A stretch of 58,613 bases of DNA from Parachlamydia acanthamoebae (lineage in GTDB: Bacteria > Chlamydiota > Chlamydiia > Chlamydiales > Parachlamydiaceae): positions 1-58,613 of the forward strand of contig NZ_BAWW01000025.1 in assembly GCF_000875975.1 (NCBI RefSeq), read 5' to 3'. Both the position numbers and the translations under genes were made by a program. Positions 27,058 to 35,942 of the stretch are shown here, piece after piece. Under the pieces are notes generated by a model. It had not been told where the DNA came from and made no database searches. It saw nothing but the letters and a program-made list of their open reading frames with translations. The first letter of the stretch is position 1. Each line of letters opens with the position of its first letter.

Positions 27058-27828
27058 ATGAAAAATTTTTTATTTTATTCCAGTATTTTACAAATTGTTT
27101 TTTTACAAGCATATACTTCGGAAGTCTCTCAAAAAGATTTTCAACAACTTGAAAGATTTTTTGATTATTTAATCCATCATTCTACGATTGGATACACCTT
27201 ATGTGGAGAAAAACCTGTTTCTATTGAACAGTTTTATGACCTTTCGAAAATTCCGTTACCATTTATACTCCCTGCTTTTTTTAAACGATATACCTACTCG
27301 ATTGAAAGGAATGGGTGGAATACCTGGAAACAATACGCACACCTTTTTTCTTCTAAGCACTTTGCATTTAGATTTATAGCCGAATATAACATCCTCGTGA
27401 TCATAAACAAAAAAGCAGCAAAAAAAGTGATCGAGAAAAATCTAGATTTATTTCAGAAAGATTCAAATTCAAACCTAACTGCTAATAATTTTTTAGAAGA
27501 TCTCTGCCATCCAAAAAGAATAGAGTATATCAGCGCCCGTAATCCAATTTTGCTGGGAATCTTGCTAGGATTCGGAAGAAATAATGCGATAGCCTTTACA
27601 AACAGAAGTCCTATTCAAAAGTTAGTTCCTTTACACTTCTCAGAATGGAATCGATATTTGAGTACTTATTTAATTCCCGGTTGCATGGTCATTGATCACA
27701 AATCGAATGAAAAAGAAAATAAGAAGATTGTGCAATGCTTTAGAAACGCCCAATCTAATCTTCAAAAAGCTTTTAAAGAAAAACATTACTTTGAAACTTT
27801 TGTGAAGCTATTCACCGACGGTGCATAG
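27058..27828 (+). CDS. hypothetical exported protein
   Basis: A 256-aa protein with a short hydrophobic N-terminus (MKNFLFYSSILQIVFLQAYT) that looks like a signal peptide. The segment LIHHSTIGYTLCGEKPVSIEQFY and the stretch NPILLGILLGFGRNNAIAF stand out as probable conserved blocks, but I recognise no family. There is only a weak ribosome binding site. It begins 132 bp after the small Cys-rich protein and may share its promoter. Function unknown. Confidence 0.6.
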   Translation: MKNFLFYSSILQIVFLQAYTSEVSQKDFQQLERFFDYLIHHSTIGYTLCGEKPVSIEQFYDLSKIPLPFILPAFFKRYTYSIERNGWNTWKQYAHLFSSKHFAFRFIAEYNILVIINKKAAKKVIEKNLDLFQKDSNSNLTANNFLEDLCHPKRIEYISARNPILLGILLGFGRNNAIAFTNRSPIQKLVPLHFSEWNRYLSTYLIPGCMVIDHKSNEKENKKIVQCFRNAQSNLQKAFKEKHYFETFVKLFTDGA

Positions 27829-27946
27829 ACTGCTCGCAGCTACTAGAGCAGCCCTGATGACATAAAAATATTTATAGTGCTGTTAACTAGAATTTTTGAA
27901 AGCACAGGAAAAGTTTCGAAACAGGCTTTTCTCAGCAATGAGAGAA

Positions 27947-27972
27947 TCAAAAAAACTTTCAAGTTTTTTTGA
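27947..27972. terminator. 12-bp hairpin at the end of the small secreted peptide gene
   Basis: TCAAAAAAACTT (27947-27958) and AAGTTTTTTTGA (27961-27972) are perfect inverses with a 2-base gap. In minus-strand transcripts it ends the 35-codon frame at 27959, whose stop codon lies inside it. In plus-strand transcripts it could end the gene at 27058, 119 bp away. Confidence 0.5.
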
Positions 27973-28066
27973 AATCCTCTTGTGAAATAGACTCCGTTTT
28001 TTGGACGTCTGCTTTTAAGAGACTAATTGAAAGCATAAATAAAATAAAAAAACGTTTGATCATCAT
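27959..28066 (-). CDS. short signal-peptide-bearing ORF (35 aa)
   Basis: A 35-codon frame: MMIKRFFILFMLSISLLKA followed by DVQKTESISQEDFKKT. It has a basic start, a hydrophobic core and an Ala cleavage site, a complete Sec signal peptide leaving about 16 residues. AAGAG lies about 9 bases upstream of the ATG, and the frame stops inside a strong hairpin. This could be a true small secreted peptide or the surviving front of a deleted exported gene. Confidence 0.4.
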   Translation of the reverse strand: MMIKRFFILFMLSISLLKADVQKTESISQEDFKKT

Positions 28067-28318
28067 TTGGGTAGCTCTTCTTTAGCTTTCATACATGCAA
28101 AAGATTTTAGAAATATTCCCTATTTTAACACTACCTCTTTCCCTCGATAAAGATTTTGTATTTGAGAGGCGATATGCGGAAAAATAGCCCTTTACTTTTT
28201 ATTATTGTTTGAAATACCATACGTGGGGTGAATTCAACACAAATGCTTTACTTTGCTTCATTTGCGCAAGCACAGCATTTCTGTGATTTATTTTAATCGT
28301 GATCTAACTGGAGACAAT
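28067..28318. other. non-coding stretch before the AURKAIP1/COX24-type gene
   Basis: About 250 bp of AT-rich sequence without a frame of note. It should contain the promoter of the 29-aa gene and probably of mnmG, but no convincing -35/-10 pair could be fixed by eye. Confidence 0.4.
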
Positions 28319-28408
28319 ATGTCGTCTGTAAAAAAGAAGAGAAAGGCGAAAATATCCAAGCATAAGCGTAAAAAACGCAGCCGCCGCGATCGTCATAAAA
28401 CCAAATAG
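28319..28408 (+). CDS. AURKAIP1/COX24-domain small basic protein
   Basis: A 29-aa, extremely basic peptide: MSSVKKKRKAKISKHKRKK followed by RSRRDRHKTK. It fits the AURKAIP1/COX24 domain (MSSV..RRKKM.KHK.KK...RHK), known as mitochondrial ribosomal protein mS38 and as tiny bacterial proteins presumed to sit on the ribosome. GGAG at about 28310 gives a good ribosome binding site. It lies 75 bp before mnmG, separated by a strong hairpin. It is too short for ordinary gene callers. Ribosomal association is inferred from the family. Confidence 0.75.
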   Translation: MSSVKKKRKAKISKHKRKKRSRRDRHKTK

Positions 28409-28414
28409 GTAGTC

Positions 28415-28455
28415 TTTCCTTCCCGCAAACGACTTAATGCTGCGCGGGAAGGAAA
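28415..28455. terminator. 12-bp hairpin between the small basic protein gene and mnmG
   Basis: TTTCCTTCCCGC (28415-28426) and GCGGGAAGGAAA (28444-28455) form a perfect 12-bp stem with a 17-base loop. No T run follows on the plus strand, so it may be an mRNA processing or attenuation hairpin as much as a terminator. It ends 28 bp before the mnmG start. Confidence 0.5.
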
Positions 28456-28483
28456 AACGTTCCTTTGCATCAAGTAACTGAAT

Positions 28484-30322
28484 ATGTGGAAATTTCCAAA
28501 AAAATACGATGTCATAGTCATGGGCGGAGGCCACGCAGGTTGCGAAGCCGCTTTTGCTGCATCCGGCATGGGTGCTCAAACACTCCTACTCACCATGAAT
28601 CTCGATACAATCGGGAAAATGAGTTGCAATCCTGCCATTGGCGGAATTGCGAAAGGACACATCGTTCGTGAAATTGATGCCTTAGGTGGCATCATGGGGA
28701 AAGTGACGGATGTCACTGGCATCCAATACCGCATGCTCAATTCTACTCGAGGACCTTCTGTATGGGCCCCCCGCGCACAAGCGGACAAAAATGCCTACCA
28801 AATGGAAGTGAAATACCGCCTCGAGAAACAACCTAATTTAGAGATCAAACAAGGCACTATTGAGGATCTGATCGTTGAAAATGATCGCATCCAAGGCGTG
28901 ATCACTAAAGAAGGTATCATCTATTACACCTCGACATTGATCATCTCTTCAGGAACTTTCTTACGCGGTCTTCTCCATATTGGAGAGACAAACTATTCGG
29001 GTGGCCGCGCGGGAGATCAACCTTCAGTCGGACTTTCGGCTAGTCTTGAAAAATTCGGGTTTAAACTTGGTCGCTTAAAAACGGGCACTCCACCAAGAGT
29101 CAATCGCCGTTCGATCGATTTCAGCTTAACTGAAGAACAACCTGGTGATCCAAACGTTAAATTTTCGTTTGATGAGGTGGAGCGTCCTCGCCTTCCGCAA
29201 GTATCTTGCCATATTACTTATACAACGGAAGAAACCAAGCAAATTATCTTAGCGAATATTCATCGCTCACCCATGTATTCGGGCCAAATCAAAGGGATCG
29301 GCACGCGTTACTGCCCTTCGATTGAAGATAAAGTTGTCCGCTTTTCTGACAAAGAGCGTCACCAAATCTTTTTAGAACCGGAAGGCTTGCAAACAGAAGA
29401 GATCTATGTCAATGGTGTCTCATCCTCGCTTCCTTTTGATGTTCAGCTTGCTTTTATTCAGAGTATTCCTGCGCTTAGAAACGCAGAAATCATGCGCCCC
29501 GCCTATGCGATTGAATATGATTATGTGACTAGTGGGCAGATGACTGCTTCTCTAGAAACAACACACCTAGAAGGGTTATTCTTAGCGGGACAAATCAACG
29601 GAACTTCAGGCTATGAAGAAGCTGCGGGCCAGGGGTTAATTGCTGGGATTAATGCCGCGAGCAAAGCTCTAAGTCAACCACCTTTAATTCTAAGCAGAAG
29701 CGAAGCTTACATTGGTGTCATGATTGACGACCTGATCACAAAAAAACTTGATGAACCGTATCGGATGTTTACCAGCCGTGCAGAGCATCGCCTTTTACTT
29801 CGTCAAGATAATGCAGACCTCCGTCTCCGCCATTATGGCTACGAAAAAGGGATTATCAATACTGAACAATATGCGCGCCTGCAACATAAAAAAAAAATGA
29901 TGCAGGAAGAAACAGCACGTCTTGGAAAAGTCTTTAAACAGTTAAATGGTAAGGGTTATTCTTTAGCACAGCTTCTCTGTAGACCTGAGATCACCTATCA
30001 ATCCTTATTGAATGACTATCCCGATGATGTGATTGATCATGGTGAAGATATCAACATGCAAATCGAATTGGATCTTTCTTATGCCGGCTATATCGAAAGG
30101 CAAAAAGGAGAAGTCGCCAAATTTGAGCATCTTGAGAATATCCGCATTCCTGAAAAATTCGACTTCTCATCTGTTTCAGGTTTGCGCAATGAGGCAAAAG
30201 AAAAGCTGAAAAAGCACTTTCCTTTTACTCTTGGACAAGCTTCCCGCATTTCAGGAGTATCCCCTGCTGACATTTCCATCTTGATGATTGCCCTCGCTAA
30301 ACCTCGCACAATAGAAACTTAA
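28484..30322 (+). CDS. mnmG: tRNA uridine-5-carboxymethylaminomethyl modification enzyme
   Basis: A 612-aa FAD-dependent MnmG/GidA, which with MnmE modifies U34 of several tRNAs. Visible: the FAD site MGGGHAGCEAA at the N-terminus, MSCNPAIGGIAKG, GRLKTGTPPRV, the NAD-type segment and the C-terminal MnmG helical domain (LSYAGYIERQ, ASRISGVSPADI). Normal length. The lplA start lies 7 bp after its stop. The mnmG-lplA pair is, as far as I recall, also adjacent in Chlamydia trachomatis. Confidence 0.96.
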   Translation: MWKFPKKYDVIVMGGGHAGCEAAFAASGMGAQTLLLTMNLDTIGKMSCNPAIGGIAKGHIVREIDALGGIMGKVTDVTGIQYRMLNSTRGPSVWAPRAQADKNAYQMEVKYRLEKQPNLEIKQGTIEDLIVENDRIQGVITKEGIIYYTSTLIISSGTFLRGLLHIGETNYSGGRAGDQPSVGLSASLEKFGFKLGRLKTGTPPRVNRRSIDFSLTEEQPGDPNVKFSFDEVERPRLPQVSCHITYTTEETKQIILANIHRSPMYSGQIKGIGTRYCPSIEDKVVRFSDKERHQIFLEPEGLQTEEIYVNGVSSSLPFDVQLAFIQSIPALRNAEIMRPAYAIEYDYVTSGQMTASLETTHLEGLFLAGQINGTSGYEEAAGQGLIAGINAASKALSQPPLILSRSEAYIGVMIDDLITKKLDEPYRMFTSRAEHRLLLRQDNADLRLRHYGYEKGIINTEQYARLQHKKKMMQEETARLGKVFKQLNGKGYSLAQLLCRPEITYQSLLNDYPDDVIDHGEDINMQIELDLSYAGYIERQKGEVAKFEHLENIRIPEKFDFSSVSGLRNEAKEKLKKHFPFTLGQASRISGVSPADISILMIALAKPRTIET

Positions 30323-30329
30323 GGCATCC

Positions 30330-31091
30330 ATGCAAGGATTAAGTGCATTCGAAAAACCACTCATGCACATCGCTTTTTTAGAAGGCTGCTCAATCTTTCA
30401 ACAATTGCAAATTGAAGAAGCATTGTTAAGAACAGATTCGCGCAATTGGTGCTTGCTTAATGCGTCTGTTGAACCGGCCATTGTGATGGGCATTTCAGGA
30501 CAAGTTGAGCATCTTCTCAATCTTTCTAAACTCGAAGAAACACCCATTCCAGTCATTCGTCGCTATAGTGGAGGAGGGACTGTTTATGTGGATGCAAATA
30601 CCTATTTTGTTTCTTTTATTGTACAAAACAATCTTTTACAAGCACCCGCCTATCCTGAGCATATCCACCAGTGGGCTAAGCGTTTTTATACAAATGTTTT
30701 TTGTGGGGAAGAGTTTCAACTACTCGAAAATGATTACGTATTTGGAACTCGCAAGTTTGGAGGCAACGCACAGTACATTCGACGTGACCGCATCTCGCAT
30801 CACACATCTTTTTTATGGGACTTCGATCCGCTTGCAATGGACTATTTACTTCTACCCAAAAAGACCCCTAATTATCGTAACGCGCGCGCGCATACCGATT
30901 TTCTCTGCACCCTAAAAGAGCAATTTTCCACAAAAGAACAGATGGAAGCACAAATGCTATCAACATTGCATCAGCGCTATGAAGTAACTGAAATTCCCCT
31001 TGAAGATTTGTTGGAAATCCAAAAAAAACCTCATCGACAGGCCACAAATTATGTGGATTTGTCCTCTTTCATCCAATCTGCTATTAGTTGA
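30330..31091 (+). CDS. lplA: lipoate-protein ligase A
   Basis: A 253-aa ligase that attaches scavenged lipoate to E2 and GcvH subunits. The lipoate/biotin-transferase fold shows EEALLRTDSRNWCLLN, VEPAIVMG, the RRYSGGGTVYVD block that binds lipoyl-AMP and the FGGNAQYIRRDRISHHTSFLWD block with the conserved Lys in RKFGGNA. It is co-transcribed with mnmG. Its 3' end overlaps the convergent nucleotidyltransferase gene by 43 bp, unusually deep. Confidence 0.9.
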   Translation: MQGLSAFEKPLMHIAFLEGCSIFQQLQIEEALLRTDSRNWCLLNASVEPAIVMGISGQVEHLLNLSKLEETPIPVIRRYSGGGTVYVDANTYFVSFIVQNNLLQAPAYPEHIHQWAKRFYTNVFCGEEFQLLENDYVFGTRKFGGNAQYIRRDRISHHTSFLWDFDPLAMDYLLLPKKTPNYRNARAHTDFLCTLKEQFSTKEQMEAQMLSTLHQRYEVTEIPLEDLLEIQKKPHRQATNYVDLSSFIQSAIS

Positions 31092-31750
31092 TTAGCCTTT
31101 TGCAAATCACGTGGAAAATCAACCTCTATACAACGATTGGCTGCAATTTCTATAGGTGCCACTCGCATCCCAGAATCTATGCTCCATTGAATGGCCTTTT
31201 CAAAATACTCTTTATCTGGACACTTTTTAAGATTTTCACGGAGCAAAGGCAAATCCTGCTTAGAGACAAAATTAATCCCTACCGCTTCTCCTTCGGGATA
31301 CTCCACTTCTTTTGAAATTTCGATAATCAAACGACCTTCTTTGGTACGATATTTAACTTCTTCTTTCCCCACAATTTCGATATTGACCGCCATGCAAGTC
31401 GCACGATAGGCTAGAACCTTTTCAAGCACAGAAGGATGGAAGACCACATCGCCATTCATCCAAAGAACATCATCATCAATTTTTTGAAATGCGCGCCATA
31501 GACTTTTTGCCGTATTTTCCTCGGCAAAATGGGCATTATAGACAAATAGGGCATCTGGAAAGGCATCTAACACCTTTTCTTTCTGATATCCCACCACGAT
31601 TAATGTATCGTGGATGGAAAGATAGGGAGCTAAGCGCTCTAGTTGTAGCTCCAGAATCGATTGCCCATTTAACAACTTAGTCAAAGGCTTGGGACCCTGT
31701 TCGCTTCCCAGCCTTTTCCCTGCTCCAGCAGCCAAAATAACCGCTTTCAT
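31049..31750 (-). CDS. NTP-transferase (sugar-1-phosphate / choline-phosphate type nucleotidyltransferase)
   Basis: A 233-aa single-domain nucleotidyltransferase. The opening VILAAGAGKRLGSEQGPKPL is the nucleotide-binding signature of this fold, and WMNGDVVFHP carries the metal Asp. Domain size and pattern resemble LicC-type CTP:phosphocholine cytidylyltransferases and sugar-phosphate transferases, and the sequence alone does not decide between them. Start ATG 31750 sits 15 bp after the CocE gene stop, so the two may be co-transcribed. Confidence 0.75.
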   Translation of the reverse strand: MKAVILAAGAGKRLGSEQGPKPLTKLLNGQSILELQLERLAPYLSIHDTLIVVGYQKEKVLDAFPDALFVYNAHFAEENTAKSLWRAFQKIDDDVLWMNGDVVFHPSVLEKVLAYRATCMAVNIEIVGKEEVKYRTKEGRLIIEISKEVEYPEGEAVGINFVSKQDLPLLRENLKKCPDKEYFEKAIQWSIDSGMRVAPIEIAANRCIEVDFPRDLQKANQLIADWMKEDKST

Positions 31751-31765
31751 GCGCTCGCCTTTTGT

Positions 31766-33412
31766 TTATTTATCCACAACTGGCAAAATGATGCATGAAG
31801 GACACTCATTTCCCACATGGATCGCATTGCGCGCGATTGTCGATTTGCCTGAATATTCTCCTAATAACCCAATATTAGGATTTTTTTCAAAGCGTGGATA
31901 ATTTGAGCTCGTAATGACAACACGTACCGAGTGGCCTTTCGCAAAAACCTGGCTAGTAGACCACAGATCTACTTCAACCTTTAAAGGTTTAGAAGGATCC
32001 AAAACTTCATCTTTTGAATGAATCCCTGGGCGATATTGACCATCAGCAATCAGAATGCTTTTTCCATCTGGGTAAACGTCACTTAAACGCACGGAGACAT
32101 CCGTATTAGAAACAGAAGAAGTTAGATACACCTTTGCCGTTAATCGACCCGTAATTTCCAAATCTTCTTCAAGAGGGGCGGAAGTAAAAACCACAACGTC
32201 GTCTCTTTTTTCAATTTCACGTTGATCTTTAGGTCCCGATTCCAAAAACAAATTCCTTCCACCAATAGTCGGAACAGGATGATTGGGATCGTAAAAATAA
32301 GTCAGACTTCCCTGATTTGTCGATAGTGTACTTTTAAGCGCTTTATCTTGCGTGAAGTAAAAAGGCGTTTCTTTTGCAGCAGGCGGCCATTGATCGGCTG
32401 ATTTCCATGTATTCCCTTTTGAAGGCGTTCCATCAAACGGCCCCATCACATAATAAAGCACAGTTGGCCAGTCATTGGCATTGTTCTCATCTTTTAAGTA
32501 AAAATCCAGCCAACGTTCTGGCGAGACGTCAACAGGAGGAGCAATGCCTGCAACAGGAACTTGAAAGTCCCCCAAAGCCATAGTCAATGGCCAAAAATGA
32601 TGCCAAGGACCAATCACAAGCTTTTGCTTACCTTTGGCCCCCACATTTCCTTGCTCTTGCCGAGAAACAAAGGCATCAATCGTTCCTTGAATAAATGTAT
32701 CAAACCACCCGCCATACAATACCCCTGGGACGTTGACTTGATGAGCCACGTCCATGGTATTCAGTTGCTTCCAAAAATCGTCATAGTGAGGATGAGTGCA
32801 AACATAACTGTGTACACCTGGATCACGAGCACAGTAGCCAAGCCAACGTTCTGCCTGGTTTTTTAAGAGTTGCCCATTGGGATAAGTGGCATGGTGATAC
32901 ATACTCGCAAGCCCAAAACGCACATACTGGCATTTTAAAGAGGGAGGCGCAGAAGGTGCCATAAGTAATTGGGTGATCCCCATCGCTGATGTTCCGATTG
33001 TGCCCACTTTCCCGTTTGCCCAGGGACATTTTGCTAGCCCTTCAACCGTGTCATAGCCGTCTTGCAATTCACCCCACCCGTCTGTTAGAAAAGGAAAAGA
33101 TTTGCCTTCAGGATCTAATCCACTGCGCGTCGTTTGAATGGCGACTACGTAGCCACGCTCTTTTAATGGCACATGTGCCAATGCAAAAGGCGTTGTCGGT
33201 CCTGCTGGATTGCGCAAGAGAACGCAAGGAAGTTTTTCAGATTCATAGTTGGACGGGAAATAAATCGCAGTAGGAAGCTCTCTTCCATCCCGCATTCTAA
33301 TCATGATCACTTGATCGGGCTCAGGAAAATTGAAGCCTTCTCCACATAGAAAAGCTCCAGATAAACAAAAAAATAAAATAAAACAAACGTGAATCAAACG
33401 CTTTTTATCCAC
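31766..33412 (-). CDS. CocE/NonD family alpha/beta hydrolase, exported
   Basis: A 548-aa secreted hydrolase of the X-Pro dipeptidyl-peptidase S15 / cocaine esterase family. Signal peptide at residues 1-23. The catalytic Ser is residue 142 in GTSAMG. The likely Asp lies in YGGWFDTFIQG and the His in IGPWHHFW. The C-terminal part (about 390-548) is the jelly-roll X-Pro domain with TGRLTAKVYLTSS and VDLWSTSQVFAKGHSVRV. The start is GTG at 33412 with GAGG upstream. Actual substrate (ester, amide, beta-lactam acyl) unknown. Confidence 0.85.
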   Translation of the reverse strand: MDKKRLIHVCFILFFCLSGAFLCGEGFNFPEPDQVIMIRMRDGRELPTAIYFPSNYESEKLPCVLLRNPAGPTTPFALAHVPLKERGYVVAIQTTRSGLDPEGKSFPFLTDGWGELQDGYDTVEGLAKCPWANGKVGTIGTSAMGITQLLMAPSAPPSLKCQYVRFGLASMYHHATYPNGQLLKNQAERWLGYCARDPGVHSYVCTHPHYDDFWKQLNTMDVAHQVNVPGVLYGGWFDTFIQGTIDAFVSRQEQGNVGAKGKQKLVIGPWHHFWPLTMALGDFQVPVAGIAPPVDVSPERWLDFYLKDENNANDWPTVLYYVMGPFDGTPSKGNTWKSADQWPPAAKETPFYFTQDKALKSTLSTNQGSLTYFYDPNHPVPTIGGRNLFLESGPKDQREIEKRDDVVVFTSAPLEEDLEITGRLTAKVYLTSSVSNTDVSVRLSDVYPDGKSILIADGQYRPGIHSKDEVLDPSKPLKVEVDLWSTSQVFAKGHSVRVVITSSNYPRFEKNPNIGLLGEYSGKSTIARNAIHVGNECPSCIILPVVDK

Positions 33413-33500
33413 AATAACCTCAAAATGCTAAAAGAAAACAACTTCTTATACCATCTTTAAGCCCAAAAGAGCACGTAAAAAAGTGGAATTTTGTCAATTT

Positions 33501-34176
33501 TTATGACGAGAGAAAATGTTTTTTTATCCATTCAAGCAATTCATTTTGATGATAAACCATGGGAATGTCATATGGTATGACTTTTTGTTGATACCAATCA
33601 TAGCCTGCATGACTACCGCCCATAAAACCCACTACATCCATTCCGGCAGTTAAAGCCGCCTGAATGCCGGCTGAGCTATCTTCTATCACAAGGCATTCTG
33701 CGGGAGCACATCCCATTTGATTTGCTGCCAATAAAAATAGATCGGGAGCCGGTTTTCCCCGACTCACTTGCTGAGAAGAAAAAATCGCTTTGGTTTCAAA
33801 AAATCGGATTTGATCGGTGATTTCTAAGCTGCGAAAAATGCGCTCTTTGGAACTACTAGAGGCGACACAACGCATGATTGACTGCGCTGTCAAAAATTCG
33901 AGAACAGGCTCAATAAGCGAGCACAATTCGATTTTAAACGCTTCTAAAACAGCCGTTTGTTGTTCTGAGAAAAAATGAGGGGAAATCTGGCATCCGGACT
34001 CATTCAAAATTTTTTTCACACACACTTTTTGTGCTCATCCCCACAAATTGCTTAATACTTTCTTCTGCCGTAATGGGATAACCAATTGCTGTGAAAGCCT
34101 CTGCATCAATACGATTCGCAATCATCTCGCTATCCACTAAAACACCATCGCAATCAAAAATAACCAATTTATACAT
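33501..34176 (-). pseudogene. HAD-family hydrolase, broken by a frameshift at an A7 tract
   Basis: The first 51 codons begin at ATG 34176: MYKLVIFDCDGVLVDSE (motif I with both Asp) up to VGMSTKSVCEK. Then the frame stops at a TGA a few codons on. The remaining 174 codons (34025 to 33501) carry the cap helix and motifs III/IV (RGKPAPD, LVIEDSSAG). The break falls in a coding-strand A7 run at 34010-34016; dropping one A rejoins the frame as SVCEKILNESGCQ. All catalytic motifs of a beta-phosphoglucomutase-like HAD are kept, so decay is recent, or slippage on A7 could still give some protein. Confidence 0.75.
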
Positions 34177-34186
34177 CGCAATGTCC

Positions 34187-34345
34187 CTATTTTTGTTTTT
34201 GTGGAATACCCCCCGCGCACTCCGCCCCGTGGATCATCCATATCTTCCTTATAGCAAGGAATTAAACGCAGATCCAAGTGCATAATAGACTGACCAGCAA
34301 CCCCTCACCCATGTTGCATTCACCTGGATTATCGTGCACATCTAA
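34187..34345 (-). pseudogene. decayed C-terminus of a HIT-family protein
   Basis: Across three frames, minus-strand sequence reads NPGECNMGEG, then GVAGQSIMHLDLRLIPCYKE then DMDDPRGGVRGG, then GGIPQKQK and a stop at 34187. This is the end of a HIT hydrolase (N.G..AGQS..H.H.HLIPRY.GD...PRGGVRG.IP). The shifts sit at G-runs: G6 in GCGGGGGG near 34210-34220 and G4 near 34305. The histidine triad H-x-H-x-H reads HLDLRL, so two catalytic His are gone. No N-terminal half is visible upstream. The broken HAD gene begins 11 bp away. Confidence 0.65.
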
Positions 34346-34391
34346 ACTTCATGGCATTGAGCCCTTATTAAATCAATTTACACGCCTCTCC

Positions 34392-35750
34392 TTAAGCAGT
34401 TTCTGCCGCTGAATCATCCGTTGCAACAACTTTTCCTCGCTCAGTCACCGACCAAGACGGTAAAAGCAGTAAGATGGAAAGAATACCACAAGCAGCTAAC
34501 GAGATAAAAAAGCCTGACCAGCCAATATCTTGAGAAATTTTTCCTAAAGGATATCCAGAAGCTGCAGCCCCCATATAAGCAAACCACCCAGCAAAGCCCG
34601 TCGCTGTAGCTGCCGCTTTTCTATGAGATAGTTCCGCACATGCCACGCCAATTAATAATTGTGGTCCAAATATCGCAAATCCCAGAGCTAACATCGAAAT
34701 GGAATCTAACCACGGATATCCTGCAGGGACTAGCCAAAAAGCTAAAATTGCCAAGAGCATTAGAGCGGAAAATAGAACGTTAACAGGCCCTCTTCTTGCT
34801 GAAAAGAAATAATCAGAGGCCCAACCCGCCACCAAATTCCCAAAAAAGCCACCGACTTCAAATAGCGAGACACATCCGTTCGCTTTCAATTGTGTATACC
34901 CCTTAACTTCAATGAGATAAAGTGCGGTCCAATCGTTAACCCCCGTTCTCACAAAATACACAAAAAAATAAGCAAAGGATAAAAGCCAAATCATGGGATT
35001 TTTTAGAATGTATTCAACGAGAATTTCTTTTGTCGAGATTTTTTTCTCATCTTTTTCATCAACCTGCCCTTCATTGCGAAACTTTTCAACGGGAGGTAAA
35101 CCGATAGATTGAGGTGTATCTCTAAGTCGATTAATGAGAAAAAAGCCAGATAAGATACAAATTATCCCCGGTACGTACATCCCCGCACGCCAGCCACCAA
35201 AATAATAAATGCAAAAACCGACAATCCATGGAATCAAAAAAGCCCCGACATTATGAGAAACATTCCAAGTCGACCACCAAGAACCTCTTTCGGAATGGGA
35301 ATACCAATGCGTTAAAAGACGCGCACAAGGAGGCCACCCACAACCTTGGAACCATCCATTCAATCCCCAAAATAAGACAAACAAGAAAAGCGACGATGAC
35401 ATTCCAAACAAAATGTTAATCACACCTGTAATCATTAACCCAATTGCCATAAAGTAGCGTGCATTCGATTGGTCAGATATAATTCCGCTAGCAAATTTAC
35501 TTGTTCCATAAGCAATGGAAAAAACACTCGCTAAAATCCCTAGCTGACTTTTGTCATAGCCCAACTCAGCAATCATACCCGGCATAGCGAAAGTAAAGCT
35601 TTTTCGAGTGAAATAAAACAATGCATATCCAATAAACATCGAATACAAAATGCGGATGCGCCAATATCTATATTGCTTATTAATTTCTTCAGGATCTTGA
35701 ATTTCTGGAAGAATCGGGGCGGGTTCCAAAAATTTGGGCAGAAACCTCAT
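34392..35750 (-). CDS. uhpC: hexose-phosphate/organophosphate antiporter, UhpC type
   Basis: A 452-aa major facilitator of the OPA family with twelve membrane helices. ALFYFTRKSFTFAMPGM and GLNGWFQGCGWPPCARLLTHW are OPA signatures that hold the phosphate-binding Arg/Lys and the family motif. Chlamydial UhpC imports glucose-6-phosphate in exchange for phosphate from the host cell. A TTG at 35762 is in frame, but GGAG lies 7 bases before ATG 35750. Isolated gene, reading toward the HIT and HAD remnants. Confidence 0.88.
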   Translation of the reverse strand: MRFLPKFLEPAPILPEIQDPEEINKQYRYWRIRILYSMFIGYALFYFTRKSFTFAMPGMIAELGYDKSQLGILASVFSIAYGTSKFASGIISDQSNARYFMAIGLMITGVINILFGMSSSLFLFVLFWGLNGWFQGCGWPPCARLLTHWYSHSERGSWWSTWNVSHNVGAFLIPWIVGFCIYYFGGWRAGMYVPGIICILSGFFLINRLRDTPQSIGLPPVEKFRNEGQVDEKDEKKISTKEILVEYILKNPMIWLLSFAYFFVYFVRTGVNDWTALYLIEVKGYTQLKANGCVSLFEVGGFFGNLVAGWASDYFFSARRGPVNVLFSALMLLAILAFWLVPAGYPWLDSISMLALGFAIFGPQLLIGVACAELSHRKAAATATGFAGWFAYMGAAASGYPLGKISQDIGWSGFFISLAACGILSILLLLPSWSVTERGKVVATDDSAAETA

Positions 35751-35905
35751 GCACAACTCCAAAAAGTTAAAGGTAAATGATCGTACTCTTTTTTAGCCCC
35801 TATACTTAATAATGTTCAAGCACTTTGGTCTTTCATGTCGAATAACTGAAGGAAATAAACGTCAAAGAATAAGAAATTTAAGAAGGGGGAAGACATACAA
35901 AAATA

Positions 35906-35933
35906 AAGCCCGCATGTAGAAACATGCAGGCTT
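35906..35933 (-). terminator. rho-independent terminator of rpsT
   Basis: On the minus strand AAGCCTGCATGT, a 4-base loop and ACATGCGGGCTT form a 12-bp stem with one mismatch, followed by TATTTTTG. It lies 9 bp after the rpsT stop. Confidence 0.85.
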
Positions 35934-35942
35934 AAAATTGAA

